Positions 43,206 through 51,789 are shown, counted from the stretch's first letter. The stretch: DNA of 64,000 bases from Aquimarina atlantica (GCF_000626715.1 NZ_AQRA01000001.1:744001-808000), one strand, 5' to 3'. The notes: generated by a model from the letters alone, not told the origin. Made by a program: numbers and translations.

Positions 43206-43910
43206 TTATAATCCGTTAATACTTTTCCAAGCATTCATTGTTTTCGGGTGTTCATTGTCAATTGGGTAATTCCGATTTACAAAGTCAAGTTGTTTTGGGG
43301 TTAACAAAACAAACATTCCGTCATTTCCACAATTTATTGGATAGAATTGTTCGTCAGAATTTTGTCTCTTTAGTTCAATGTTCAACATTTCTATAAAGTT
43401 AACATAAGCGATTCCCCAATCGAGGTCAGAAAATTGTCCGTCAAATGCTATGTATTCAATTCCATTTAGTTTGATAGTGTGTTTCCAACTGTTTTGATCT
43501 TGCTCACTTTTTTCGTTGTCAAATTCTAATTCCAATCCAAGTTTTTTGAAAGTTGGTTTGACTTGTGTTAAGTATTCTGTTAGTCCGCCAATCTCAAAAA
43601 GTTCTTCACAATCCACCCAATGATAGCGATTGTCCATAAAATTAAGTGTTTCTCCTCGTGTCGGCCCTTGAAAGAAGTTCAAGTCCGTATATGATTTTTC
43701 AAAGTCAGCCTTAACCGTATCCAATTCAGATTGGTCAGTTAAGTTGAAGTAATCCAATTTTTCTAATTCAGCTACGATTTCTTTTCCATTCAATTTTTTT
43801 TGTACTTCTTTCTTTAAATTCTCATTCTGAATTTTAGAACTCGCATTGTCCTTTTTGGAATTACAACCAAAAAAGATGGGAATAAATATGATTAGAAAAA
43901 TATATCTCAT
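43206..43910 (-). CDS. Cassette 29: lipoprotein, unknown
   Basis: About 234 residues from ATG 43910, giving the lipoprotein signal MRYIFLIIFIPIFFGC; upstream open frame is attC. Notable residues: HWVDCEELFEIGGLTEYL and YPINCGNDGMFVLLTPKQLDFV. No family recognised. Cassette ends match (GTTGTGTACA / TGTACACAAC). Confidence 0.7.
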   Translation of the reverse strand: MRYIFLIIFIPIFFGCNSKKDNASSKIQNENLKKEVQKKLNGKEIVAELEKLDYFNLTDQSELDTVKADFEKSYTDLNFFQGPTRGETLNFMDNRYHWVDCEELFEIGGLTEYLTQVKPTFKKLGLELEFDNEKSEQDQNSWKHTIKLNGIEYIAFDGQFSDLDWGIAYVNFIEMLNIELKRQNSDEQFYPINCGNDGMFVLLTPKQLDFVNRNYPIDNEHPKTMNAWKSINGL

Positions 43911-43928
43911 TATTTTTTTCGAATTGTA

Positions 43929-44097
43929 CACAACGTTTAATATATGTGTCGTAGCAGGGCAAAATGCTACCCTACTTTTTGATTTCTCAGCGCATTGGTT
44001 GCTAACTTTTCCATTCTGCAAGCATTGCGCCTTCATAAATATACATAAACCATTGGATTGATCACTTTGCTGCTATGATCACATATATGGTGTTACC
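43929..44097 (-). repeat. attC-like site 30 (family A)
   Basis: Left core CACAAC, right core GTTACC; the right half matches truncated site 14b closely (TTCATAAATATAC). Confidence 0.93.
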
Positions 44098-44548
44098 CAA
44101 TGTTTTCTTTATTTAATGTTCCATAAAAAGATTTTGGTTGCGCCCAGCTGTATAATCTTCTTATTGTCAGTTTCCAGTTATTTTTAAACAAGTCTTTCCA
44201 ATATTTTTCTTTCGGATAAATTATTTTATCAAATTTTCCATAATGATCGTCATATTCAAATTTTTGCCATTCGTCAGAAATGGAATTTAATTCAAAATAT
44301 TCTTCAAAATCAGATAAACCTTTAGTTCTCATTACGTGATCAGGTATTGGGTAAATTCTATTACTTTTATCTATTATCAGGATAAAAATTGATTCGTCAT
44401 CCAAAGCTAATCTTGGACTAATTGCAATAGATTTAATTTCGTCCAGTTTAATTTTAAAAGATTTGCAAAATTTAGCAAGACCAATTTCTTTAGCCGGAAA
44501 TTCTTGAAATTCCAGTTCAGATTTGGTTATGTGAATTCCAGATGTCAT
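44093..44548 (-). CDS. Cassette 30: hypothetical protein
   Basis: A 151-residue cytosolic protein; beta strands KSIAISPRLALDDESIFILIIDKSNRIYPIP precede a helical C-terminus with WKDLFKNNWKLTIRRLYSW. No family recognised. Stop TAA is part of the attC core GGGTAAC. Cassette ends match (GTTACCCAAT / ATTGGGTAAC). Confidence 0.65.
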   Translation of the reverse strand: MTSGIHITKSELEFQEFPAKEIGLAKFCKSFKIKLDEIKSIAISPRLALDDESIFILIIDKSNRIYPIPDHVMRTKGLSDFEEYFELNSISDEWQKFEYDDHYGKFDKIIYPKEKYWKDLFKNNWKLTIRRLYSWAQPKSFYGTLNKENIG

Positions 44549-44560
44549 TTATTAATATTG

Positions 44561-44613
44561 GGTAACGTTTCATGTATGGTGCGTGCTTCGCATGCACTAT
44601 ACATCGTGTTGTG
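44561..44613 (-). repeat. attC-like site 31 (short, family D-like)
   Basis: Left core GGTAAC, right core GTTGTG; arms ATGTATGGTGCGTGC / GCATGCACTATACAT. Confidence 0.9.
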
Positions 44614-44621
44614 GTTAGTTT

Positions 44622-44993
44622 TTATTTTGTTTCATACCAATCTTTATAGTCTAGATGCTTATCAAATTCCTCATCATTCATTTTGAATAAAATCTTTGAA
44701 TATTCCCTTGGTTTTGAAACCTCTTTTTGATTCAGAAAATCAGTAATCATAAAATGTATATATGGATGTTCAATATCATCCATTTTTAAGGTCGAATATC
44801 TTTTTCTAGATTTAGGATACTGCTTCCAAAACCGTTTGTAATCACTGTAAATTTGGTCTGTTACTTTTAAAATTATTTCATCGAGTAATTCATTCGGGAT
44901 TTGATCGTCCGAAAGTCCAACGTAATACTCTTTGATTTTAGAGTAAAAGTCCTTTTTTGGTTCAATTTTATTTTCAGTTTTCCAGAATAACAT
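44622..44993 (-). CDS. Cassette 31: hypothetical protein downstream of barstar-like gene
   Basis: A 123-residue cytosolic protein, helix-rich, with DDEFDKHLDYKDWYETK at the end. It starts at the base after the barstar-like stop codon, so the two are co-translated in one cassette. No family recognised; not obviously an RNase. Confidence 0.65.
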   Translation of the reverse strand: MLFWKTENKIEPKKDFYSKIKEYYVGLSDDQIPNELLDEIILKVTDQIYSDYKRFWKQYPKSRKRYSTLKMDDIEHPYIHFMITDFLNQKEVSKPREYSKILFKMNDEEFDKHLDYKDWYETK

Positions 44994-45281
44994 TTAAGTC
45001 AGTTGTAATTCGATATTCTCGTGTTCTCTAATAATTTCAATTATTCGGTCAAAATGTTTTAATTCCGATTTACTTTTTTCACTTCGATGCCATTTAAGGA
45101 TATATTTTTCGTCAACATCATGAACTCCAAATCCGCCATACAGAACATCATTAAACGCATTTAGATTCCGTCCAATTTTCCAATTTAATTCAGAAGTCAT
45201 TTTGGATTCCACCTCTCGATAAAATCCGTTCATATTTGAAAACTTATTTCCGCTAATCTCGATTATTCGCATTTTGATCAA
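44994..45281 (-). CDS. Cassette 31: barstar-like RNase inhibitor
   Basis: A 95-residue protein (or 92 from the ATG at 45272) with the barstar pattern WKIGRNLNAFNDVLYGGFGVHD, the region that contacts the barnase active site, and a C-terminal DRIIEIIREHENIELQL. Barstar relatives neutralise secreted or polymorphic-toxin RNases. No barnase-like gene is adjacent. Cassette ends match (GTTGTGGTTA / TAACCACAAC). Confidence 0.75.
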   Translation of the reverse strand: MIKMRIIEISGNKFSNMNGFYREVESKMTSELNWKIGRNLNAFNDVLYGGFGVHDVDEKYILKWHRSEKSKSELKHFDRIIEIIREHENIELQLT

Positions 45282-45286
45282 TTAAC

Positions 45287-45352
45287 CACAACGGTTAGTA
45301 TATGAAGCGTAGCCTGCCGATAGGCGGCTATGATTTCATATACCTTGTTAGC
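45287..45352 (-). repeat. attC-like site 32 (short, singleton)
   Basis: Left core CACAAC, right core GTTAGC; arms GTATATGAAGCGTAGCC / GGCTATGATTTCATATAC. Confidence 0.9.
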
Positions 45353-45444
45353 TTTTCGTTTTTCATTTATCGTTTATAAATTAGAAAGGTTACTTGAATA
45401 CTATCCTATAAATTAGTTTTATAGGATAGTTTTGTATATCTAAA

Positions 45445-46506
45445 TCACACTGATTCTTTCTCGAAAATGTGGAGGGTATTATCAGAATCAAGTACAAAAA
45501 GGTTATTCTTATTTTTTCTAAAATCCTTGTACGAAACATTTGGATTATTATGTACATCTTTCCAAATAATTTCTTTTGCTACTAAATCAAAAACAACCAA
45601 TGATGGTAATGAAAAACTCCCAAAGCCAGTTACAAAATAATACAGAAGGTTATTCTCCTTTATATAACCTGGAGCATTATCATGTAATTTTTTATTTTTC
45701 AACTGATTTTCTATATCAAATTCCTTTTTAATGATGTCATCTTTTAGACAATACTCTGCATACTTTCCTGATCTAAAATAAACAAGAATATCACCATAAA
45801 GCTGAATATTACTATAAATAGCTTTCAACTCTTTAGAAGTATTTTTAAACAAAGTTAAACAAAAGCGATTAACAAGTCCTCCTGTTTTAATATCAAGCCT
45901 TAGAATACTCGAATCATTCAGAAGTACTAACAAATCATTTTCAAAAACTCCTAAAAACTTAAATACCTCTATCTTTGTATTTCCACGTCCTATTTTAAAA
46001 AAAGTACCTAGCTGTTGTAAATCGAATTGCCATAAATCACCACCATCAATAGAATATTTTATAATCTTATTATTAACTTTTCCAAAGATTAAGTTTTTCA
46101 CAAAAAAACAAGGATAGAAATTTTCTATAATTGTCTTTATTCCAGTTTTTCTATTTAATCTACCCGTTGTAACCTCTATAAGAGATATTTGTTGTGAAAA
46201 AAAAATATCTTCTTTACTTAAATCTTGTCCCCAAATTATTTTATCTGACTCGTCTAAACCGTATTCTACATATGTCCGTTTCAAATAATCGTAAGTAATT
46301 AACGAATTATCTTCTTTTAATATAAAAAGTAAATCTTTACTTAAATGAACCCGATTGATATGGTAATTAATGACAACTTCATGAACATCAGATTGAACAA
46401 TTGTAATATTCCAATTTTCATTTAAATAAGCATATACATTTTCATCTATTGTAAAACACCAAGAATTTTTCACATTGGTAGTCACTTTTTCTTTTTGTAT
46501 AAACAT
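45445..46506 (-). CDS. Cassette 32: propeller-like protein, probable immunity protein
   Basis: A 353-residue cytosolic protein made of repeated four-stranded blades (LLFILKEDNSLITYDYLKRTY, LIFGKVNNKIIKYSIDGGDLWQF, LLVLLNDSSILRLDIKTGGLV, LLYYFVTGFGSFSLPSLVVFD, LFVLDSDNTLHIFEK), like PQQ/WD-type propellers. It sits directly downstream of a polymorphic-toxin fragment, the usual place of an immunity gene; that role is inferred from position. Confidence 0.65.
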   Translation of the reverse strand: MFIQKEKVTTNVKNSWCFTIDENVYAYLNENWNITIVQSDVHEVVINYHINRVHLSKDLLFILKEDNSLITYDYLKRTYVEYGLDESDKIIWGQDLSKEDIFFSQQISLIEVTTGRLNRKTGIKTIIENFYPCFFVKNLIFGKVNNKIIKYSIDGGDLWQFDLQQLGTFFKIGRGNTKIEVFKFLGVFENDLLVLLNDSSILRLDIKTGGLVNRFCLTLFKNTSKELKAIYSNIQLYGDILVYFRSGKYAEYCLKDDIIKKEFDIENQLKNKKLHDNAPGYIKENNLLYYFVTGFGSFSLPSLVVFDLVAKEIIWKDVHNNPNVSYKDFRKNKNNLFVLDSDNTLHIFEKESV

Positions 46507-46589
46507 AATATTTAATTAACATTGATGAACTTATCACCTAATAAAGAATTAAACAAATTACTGTTTTGGGAAATACTTTTCAATTTTGT

Positions 46590-47390
46590 CTACGTATCTA
46601 TAAGGTTGTTGGGAGATATTTCTATTTGATTAAAAATATTAGGGTTAGCTTCAAATATTTCTTTTGCATTATTTTCAAACACTTTTCTCATTTGATTTTT
46701 AACCGCACTAATAGCTTCATCAATATTACTTGATGTTCCGGTCTCAAATTCACTTAAAAGTTTTCTTTTGTCGAACATATAATACAAATCATTAAGGTCG
46801 GTCAACAGAGGATCGCTAAGGTACTGTTTCAATTGTTTGACACTAATATTACCAACACTATTTATTTGGTAACTCTTAAATTCTCCAAATCCATTAGTGA
46901 ACTTTACATCAAATCTATTTAACACTTTTTCAGAAAAACGTTAATCTATTTCTGCAACATTAGATTTAGAAAACAAACTACTAGGGTTTTCTTTAAAAAT
47001 TCTTACCACATATGCCCCACCTTCTAAAGTATTCTGAGCACCATTTTTCAATTCTTTTATTAACCTATTTGCATCAGGAATATCATGAAAATTATTTACA
47101 AAATGAGCTACATCATCTAAATACTCATCTATATCTTTTAAATACTTACTCCCTCCATTACACGTTTTGCATGGAGCTCGAACATTATTTTTTATGATAG
47201 CTTCTAACCCTTCTTCACCACTTATAAGATCAATAAAAACTTTATTTTGTTTAAGTGTTGCTATTTTTTTAATAATATCTGCCTTTTGTAAAAGTTCACC
47301 AACTTTATCGGCTCCTAGTTTCTCTACTAACTGTTTTGCTTTATTAACACTGGTAATATTAAAACCATCCTTTAATTGATTGGCTAGTGC
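46590..47390 (-). pseudogene. Cassette 32: broken polymorphic-toxin C-terminal module (nuclease-like)
   Basis: One frame runs from 47390 to 46590, interrupted by a single in-frame TAA at 46941-46943. It has no start of its own and begins at a junction with the dehydrogenase fragment. Before the stop: helical LVEKLGADKVGELLQKAD repeats, CKTCNGG and GAYVVRIFKENPSSLF. After it: RFDVKFTNGFGEFKSYQ, with Asp and Glu-x-Lys spaced as in restriction-endonuclease-fold toxins. This is the tip of an Rhs/contact-dependent-type toxin. A GTG at 46925 could still start a 111-residue fragment. Confidence 0.7.
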
Positions 47391-47746
47391 TTATCCAATT
47401 CTGATTCAGTCAAATTACTAATTGTTGTTTCGGTACTGTACGTTGCATTATTTACGAGTACTAAAGGATTGCCTAATTTATTTTTAACCCTGCTAAATAG
47501 CTTTTCATATGCTTTGTCACTTGATAAGTCTAATTCCAGTTTTTCACATCTAACTCCTATATCTAAAATTTCCTTTTGGATTATTTCAGGTTCATCCTCG
47601 TTCACATTCCAAGGCATACTTTTGTCATAAGGTAACCAATAGGTAAAAAATATATCAAACCCTCTACTCGCTAATTCATAACAAATAGCACGTCCTATTC
47701 CTTTCAATCGGCTCACTCCGGTTACTATGGCAATTCTATTATTCAA
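47384..47746 (-). pseudogene. Cassette 32: truncated short-chain dehydrogenase/reductase
   Basis: The first 120 residues of an SDR: Rossmann start IAIVTGVSRLKGIGRAICYELASRGF (TGxxxxxGIG), VLVNNATYST (NNA motif) and ESELDKH, where a normal SDR continues Y-x-V-N. The catalytic Ser/Tyr/Lys half is missing and toxin-module sequence takes over within about 6 bp. The cassette ends match (GTTAGCTTT / AAAGCTAAC), so the rearrangement occurred inside an existing cassette. Confidence 0.85.
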
Positions 47747-47769
47747 TTCGGTTGTGTTTATTAATGAAA

Positions 47770-47835
47770 GCTAACGTCTCTGGTATGTTGCGTTTGCATC
47801 CCGCAGGGTGCATATGCAATATACAAATTGTTATC
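47770..47835 (-). repeat. attC-like site 33 (family D)
   Basis: Left core GCTAAC, right core GTTATC; CTCTGGTATGTTGCGTTTGC arm. Confidence 0.9.
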
Positions 47836-47844
47836 TCTTTGTTT

Positions 47845-48606
47845 TTATTCCGTTAGCCAATTAGCTTTTCCGGTATTTATGTCAAATTTCAAAATTCCAT
47901 TTCTCATTCCAAAATATGCAATTTCGTCTTTAAGTAGCCCAGAATTAGGGTATAAACCTCCCCAGAAACCATCTGGTATTATCTCAATTATTTTTTTATT
48001 AGAAGTAACTTTTAATAATTTTTTGGAAGTCAATACTAATAAATCACTTTTTGATTTGATCATTATAGAGGCAAAAGGAACGTTTCCAAGTTCTAAATAT
48101 TTTTCAGCAACCCATTTTTCTCCCTTTAATTTTATTTCAAATATTTGTCCTCTATTAGTGTTCAAATGCCCTAATCCTTCTGTAACCAGATAAGATTCAT
48201 TAAACTTATGAATATTTTTAATCCGACCACTACATATTTTATATTTCTCAATTCCATTGTTATCAAACCAATATAAAGAACCTCCAAATTCTCCTGTATC
48301 AAAACCAACCAAATAACCGTTACTAACTTTTACATTAATTTGTCTTGATCGACTACTGAAATCCCTATAATTACTAGTGTCACGAACCAAATTCAGCTTG
48401 ATTTCAGGACCACGTAATCTTTTATAGTCAAAACTTCTAAAGGAAGGAATTCCATTGTCTTCAAAAACCTCATATTCAGTGCGATAATTAAATTTAAATT
48501 TCCTTGCATCCTCTTTTTTTGGAATTTCGTTTACCTTAAGACCATCTATCCGATTTGAATAAAATATTGATAATCCAATAAATACTGTCAGAAGAATATA
48601 TTTCAT
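47845..48606 (-). CDS. Cassette 33: membrane-anchored propeller-like protein
   Basis: A 253-residue protein with N-terminal signal/anchor (ILLTVFIGLSIFYS) and beta blades (GYLVGFDTGEFGGSLYWFDNNG, YLVTEGLGHLNTNRGQIFEI, ILKFDINTGKANW). Type and size suggest a periplasmic propeller of unknown ligand. Cassette ends match (GTTATCTCTT / AAGAGATAAC). Confidence 0.68.
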   Translation of the reverse strand: MKYILLTVFIGLSIFYSNRIDGLKVNEIPKKEDARKFKFNYRTEYEVFEDNGIPSFRSFDYKRLRGPEIKLNLVRDTSNYRDFSSRSRQINVKVSNGYLVGFDTGEFGGSLYWFDNNGIEKYKICSGRIKNIHKFNESYLVTEGLGHLNTNRGQIFEIKLKGEKWVAEKYLELGNVPFASIMIKSKSDLLVLTSKKLLKVTSNKKIIEIIPDGFWGGLYPNSGLLKDEIAYFGMRNGILKFDINTGKANWLTE

Positions 48607-48621
48607 TTGTTTTTAATAAGA

Positions 48622-48789
48622 GATAACGTTTAATATATGTGTCGTAGCAGGGCAAAATGTTACCCTGTTTTTCGATTTTTTTGCAAGGGGATTGCTATTT
48701 TCTTTAGTTGCAAGCACCTTGCCACTGCAAAAATACAACAACCAATTGATTAATCACTTAGCTGCTATGATCACATATATAGTGTTGTA
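48622..48789 (-). repeat. attC-like site 34 (family A)
   Basis: Left core GATAAC, right core GTTGTA; family A with a diverged tip (GCAAGGGGATTGC...GCAAGCACCTTGC). Confidence 0.92.
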
Positions 48790-48803
48790 ACCAGTTTTTA
48801 TAT

Positions 48804-49208
48804 TTAGGCTGGTCCATAAACCACTTCATATTCAATTAAGTTTACTTTTTCACCATTCAGTATTTGATAACTTACGTGGAAATAGCAACATTTTTCAAGC
48901 CCCTCAAAATAATCCTCTTTATGACTCTTATCAAAAGTGACTAAAATGTCAATGTCAGTATTTTGAGAATCAATTTCGTTCACTCTTATTTTATACCAAA
49001 CAATGTCTAACGATTCATTAGTGTCTATTTCAAATTCCCTTAAGTCATCTTCTGATTGAGATACATAATTTCCTGCGATTACAATGTATTTCCCTAATTC
49101 CGTCTGCTTATATATATCTTGAAAATCGTTTATTAAATCCTCATTAATCTTTTTTAAAGGTAACAATGAGAATAAAGTGTTTTCAATTTGAGTATTAAAA
49201 TTATTCAA
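48804..49208 (-). CDS. Cassette 34: hypothetical protein
   Basis: A 134-residue acidic cytosolic protein with beta strands KYIVIAGNYVSQ, DIVWYKIRVNE and VNLIEYEVVYG. No family recognised. Cassette ends match (GTTGTAACCA / TGGTTACAAC). Confidence 0.65.
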   Translation of the reverse strand: MNNFNTQIENTLFSLLPLKKINEDLINDFQDIYKQTELGKYIVIAGNYVSQSEDDLREFEIDTNESLDIVWYKIRVNEIDSQNTDIDILVTFDKSHKEDYFEGLEKCCYFHVSYQILNGEKVNLIEYEVVYGPA

Positions 49209-49230
49209 GTTATAAGATTTTTGAATTGGT

Positions 49231-49361
49231 TACAACGGCTTCGGCTATGAGTAGTTGCATCAATTTAGCAATAAATTCCGAAAGCACAAATTGACGACGG
49301 AAATTCCTTCGGAATTTCCAAAGTAGCCGAGAGCAAGCAATTACTTATAGCCATTGTTGTA
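49231..49361 (-). repeat. attC-like site 35 (family C)
   Basis: Left core TACAAC, right core GTTGTA; almost identical to site 7, 29 kb away, although the cassettes differ. Confidence 0.93.
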
Positions 49362-49369
49362 ATGCGTTT

Positions 49370-49897
49370 TTATTTATTCCACTCACTTTTTAATATTGAA
49401 TAGAAATCAACATTTAGTTTTTCTCCGTTTTTTATTTCACATTCACGCATTGTTCCTTCATATTTGAAATTAATTTTCTCCAATGCACTTTTACATTTTG
49501 TATTTTCACTTACTACATAACCTTCTATTCTATTTAAGTTTAATTCAGTAAAGCCTTGTTCAAATAGTTTTGGCATAACTTCTTTTAAAATTCCTTTTCC
49601 CCAATGCTCTTTTAGTAACCATAAACCAATTTCGGCTTTTTGATGCTCTTTCTCCAAACTGTTAAAACCTCCTGCACCACAAAATTCATTACTATTCTTA
49701 TCATAAATTCCCCACCAAATTCCAGTACCTTCCTTTTTTAAGTTATTATACCATTCCATTTGTTCTTTTGTTTCTTCTAATGTAGAAAAATGAACATCAT
49801 AGTATTTTGTTATTTCAGGGTTCGATAGTCCTTTGTGTATATTGTTTATGTCTGATTGCTCTATTTCTTTTAATATGTAGTTTTTTATATTAATCAT
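49370..49897 (-). CDS. Cassette 35: GNAT acetyltransferase, RimJ/RimL-like
   Basis: A 175-residue GNAT: ISNPEITKYYDVHF-like N-terminus (GLSNPEITKYYDV), FCGAGGFNSLEKEHQKAEIGLWLLKEHWGKGI (acetyl-CoA site) and VVSENTKCKSALEKINFKYEGTMRE, typical of ribosomal-protein/RimJ-type acetyltransferases. It overlaps the ASCH gene by 4 bp. Acceptor unknown. Confidence 0.87.
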   Translation of the reverse strand: MINIKNYILKEIEQSDINNIHKGLSNPEITKYYDVHFSTLEETKEQMEWYNNLKKEGTGIWWGIYDKNSNEFCGAGGFNSLEKEHQKAEIGLWLLKEHWGKGILKEVMPKLFEQGFTELNLNRIEGYVVSENTKCKSALEKINFKYEGTMRECEIKNGEKLNVDFYSILKSEWNK

Positions 49898-50457
49898 TTT
49901 AAATATATAGTTTTAAAGTATTCACATACGATAATCATATTTTCATCAAACTTGTCTCCGTGAGGTTCCATTTCTCTCTTGTAATATGCTTCGTGAACTC
50001 TTTTCCAATAGTCTAAAGACTTATCGCCTTCACCTTCGGTTTTTGCAAATTCTGGAGTAATTTTATTATAAGGAACTTGTTCGACTTTAGTAGTTTCAAT
50101 TATAGCTTTTGCATTTCCATTCCAATCAGTTACAATATATTGGTCACCAACTTTGGGAAGTTGTTCGTTATTCTTTTTATACCACCACAAGGATGTTGCA
50201 GTAGCTTTTTTTATGCCTTTTACAACCAATTCAGCACATTCATTAGCATCTTTTTTGTTATCACAAAAATAGAATGATAAAGGTGTTTCTTTTGTTCTGT
50301 TATTTGTGTTCTCTATTAAAAATTTTCTCCATAGAACCTCCACTGACTTATGGTTTTTCTTTATAGTTTCCATATGCTTATTATTGCTTTCTGATTTGCA
50401 ATTTAAAAAGGTAAGTGTAAAAACTAAAATAATTAATTTAGGTATTCTTATTTTCAT
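49894..50457 (-). CDS. Cassette 35: ASCH-domain protein with lipoprotein-like signal
   Basis: About 187 residues from ATG 50457. An N-terminal hydrophobic stretch ending VFTLTFLNCKS looks like a lipoprotein signal, unusual for this fold. The ASCH core reads FYFCDNKKDANECAELVVKGIKKATATSLWWY, LPKVGDQYIVTDWNGNAKAIIETTKVEQVPY and EGEGDKSLDYWKRVHEAYY. ASCH domains bind RNA or hydrolyse acetyl-nucleosides. A secreted ASCH protein would be odd; an internal ATG at HMETIKKNH would give the cytosolic form. Cassette ends match (GTTGTAATGC / GCATTACAAC). Confidence 0.82.
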   Translation of the reverse strand: MKIRIPKLIILVFTLTFLNCKSESNNKHMETIKKNHKSVEVLWRKFLIENTNNRTKETPLSFYFCDNKKDANECAELVVKGIKKATATSLWWYKKNNEQLPKVGDQYIVTDWNGNAKAIIETTKVEQVPYNKITPEFAKTEGEGDKSLDYWKRVHEAYYKREMEPHGDKFDENMIIVCEYFKTIYLK

Positions 50458-50477
50458 ATAGTTTGGAGTAAATGCAT

Positions 50478-50645
50478 TACAACGTTTAATATATGTGTCG
50501 TAGCAGGGCAAATTGTTACCCTATTTTCGATAAAACTGCGCATTGGTTGCTAACTTTTACTTTCTGCAAGCATTGCGCCTTATCAAATATACAAGAACCA
50601 TTAGATTGATCACTTAGCTGCTATGATCACATATATAGTGTTGGC
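50478..50645 (-). repeat. attC-like site 36 (family A)
   Basis: Left core TACAAC, right core GTTGGC; typical family A body. Confidence 0.93.
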
Positions 50646-50654
50646 AAATCGTTT

Positions 50655-51098
50655 TTACTTCCAGAGTTCCCACCATTTCTTATCCGGACTGTTTTGTTGC
50701 TCTTTTGTCAAGTCAATTTTAACAGAAGTACTTTCTTCTATTTCCCATATTTGTAATTCATCCATTTCAATCGAAAGTCCGTTAAGAAAATTTTTCGCCT
50801 CAATTCTTTTTAAAGTTTTGTCAGTCAGACCTTTTTGAGGAACTCTTATTATTTGTTTATCTTCATTTTCGATTCGCTTAATCCAAGTAACTATTTCATC
50901 CTCAGTTTTTTTGTTGTATGATGTTGTAACTGCTTCATCAACCTCAAAATCCTCATTCAGCATAAAGTAGTCGGCAACGTGAATTGTAAAAAAAAGATTT
51001 GTTTTTTTGTCAAAATAGAATATTTCTGTTAATCTATCTTCTGGTAAAGAAAGGGATACTCCAATCCAGTTTATAAATCTTTCTCTTTTGTCATCCAT
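50655..51098 (-). CDS. Cassette 36: hypothetical protein
   Basis: A 147-residue acidic cytosolic protein; EDRLTEIFYFDKKTNLFFTIHVADYFML resembles the start of UPF0158-type proteins, a weak likeness. C-terminus Trp-rich (KKWWELWK). Cassette ends match over 9 bp (GTTGGCAAA / TTTGCCAAC). Confidence 0.62.
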   Translation of the reverse strand: MDDKRERFINWIGVSLSLPEDRLTEIFYFDKKTNLFFTIHVADYFMLNEDFEVDEAVTTSYNKKTEDEIVTWIKRIENEDKQIIRVPQKGLTDKTLKRIEAKNFLNGLSIEMDELQIWEIEESTSVKIDLTKEQQNSPDKKWWELWK

Positions 51099-51116
51099 TT
51101 TTGAGTTTTAATGTTT

Positions 51117-51285
51117 GCCAACGTTTAATATATGTGTCGTAGCTGTGCAAAATGTTACCCAATTATCGACAAAAACTGCGCATTGGTTGCTAATTTTTAC
51201 TTTTTACAAGCATTGCGCCTTACCAAAAATACAACAACCTTTCGATTGATCACTTAGCTGCTATGATCACATATATGTTGTTGGC
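51117..51285 (-). repeat. attC-like site 37 (family A)
   Basis: Left core GCCAAC, right core GTTGGC; body variant shared with site 29. Confidence 0.93.
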
Positions 51286-51294
51286 AAATGTTTT

Positions 51295-51789
51295 TTATTT
51301 AATCGTGTCACTTAGTGTTCCGCTCATGGCAGCAGGAAAAGCAACTATTATTATTCTTTTTATAGCTAATGCATTGTCAATTCCCCAAGGGCATTTCTCA
51401 ATTATTGTCAATATCACGGCAACCACTATCAACGAAATCAGGTAAGTTCCGATTACTCTTTTAATGAATTCCGTAACGTAACCTTTTAGTGTAACCTTAT
51501 AGAAATTGAAATAAACAAAAACTGAAATCATTATTAAAGAGAGAAATGTTATAATTAAAATATTGGTCATTGGCAATGATTTACCAAGATTCCAGACTTC
51601 TTCTGTCAAAGATACAGGTATGGCCAATAAAGCAGAACCAATAACAACTTGCATTATATCCCAAGGTTTAAATTCCAGCATCAATGGTTTTAATGCATAA
51701 CTAATTATCTCTCCGGATTTATCAGCGATTGGGACTATACGGTGTAAGTAACCGCTAATTCTTTTTATGGTTGTCTCTTTAACTTCCAC
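51295..51789 (-). CDS. Cassette 37: integral membrane protein, DUF2391-like
   Basis: A 164-residue protein with four TM segments (about 43-62, 75-92, 112-130, 142-158) and LEFKPWDIMQVVIGSALLAIPVSLTEEVW, resembling the DUF2391/TIGR02587 putative membrane family. Cassette ends match (GTTGGCAAA / TTTGCCAAC). Confidence 0.68.
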   Translation of the reverse strand: MEVKETTIKRISGYLHRIVPIADKSGEIISYALKPLMLEFKPWDIMQVVIGSALLAIPVSLTEEVWNLGKSLPMTNILIITFLSLIMISVFVYFNFYKVTLKGYVTEFIKRVIGTYLISLIVVAVILTIIEKCPWGIDNALAIKRIIIVAFPAAMSGTLSDTIK

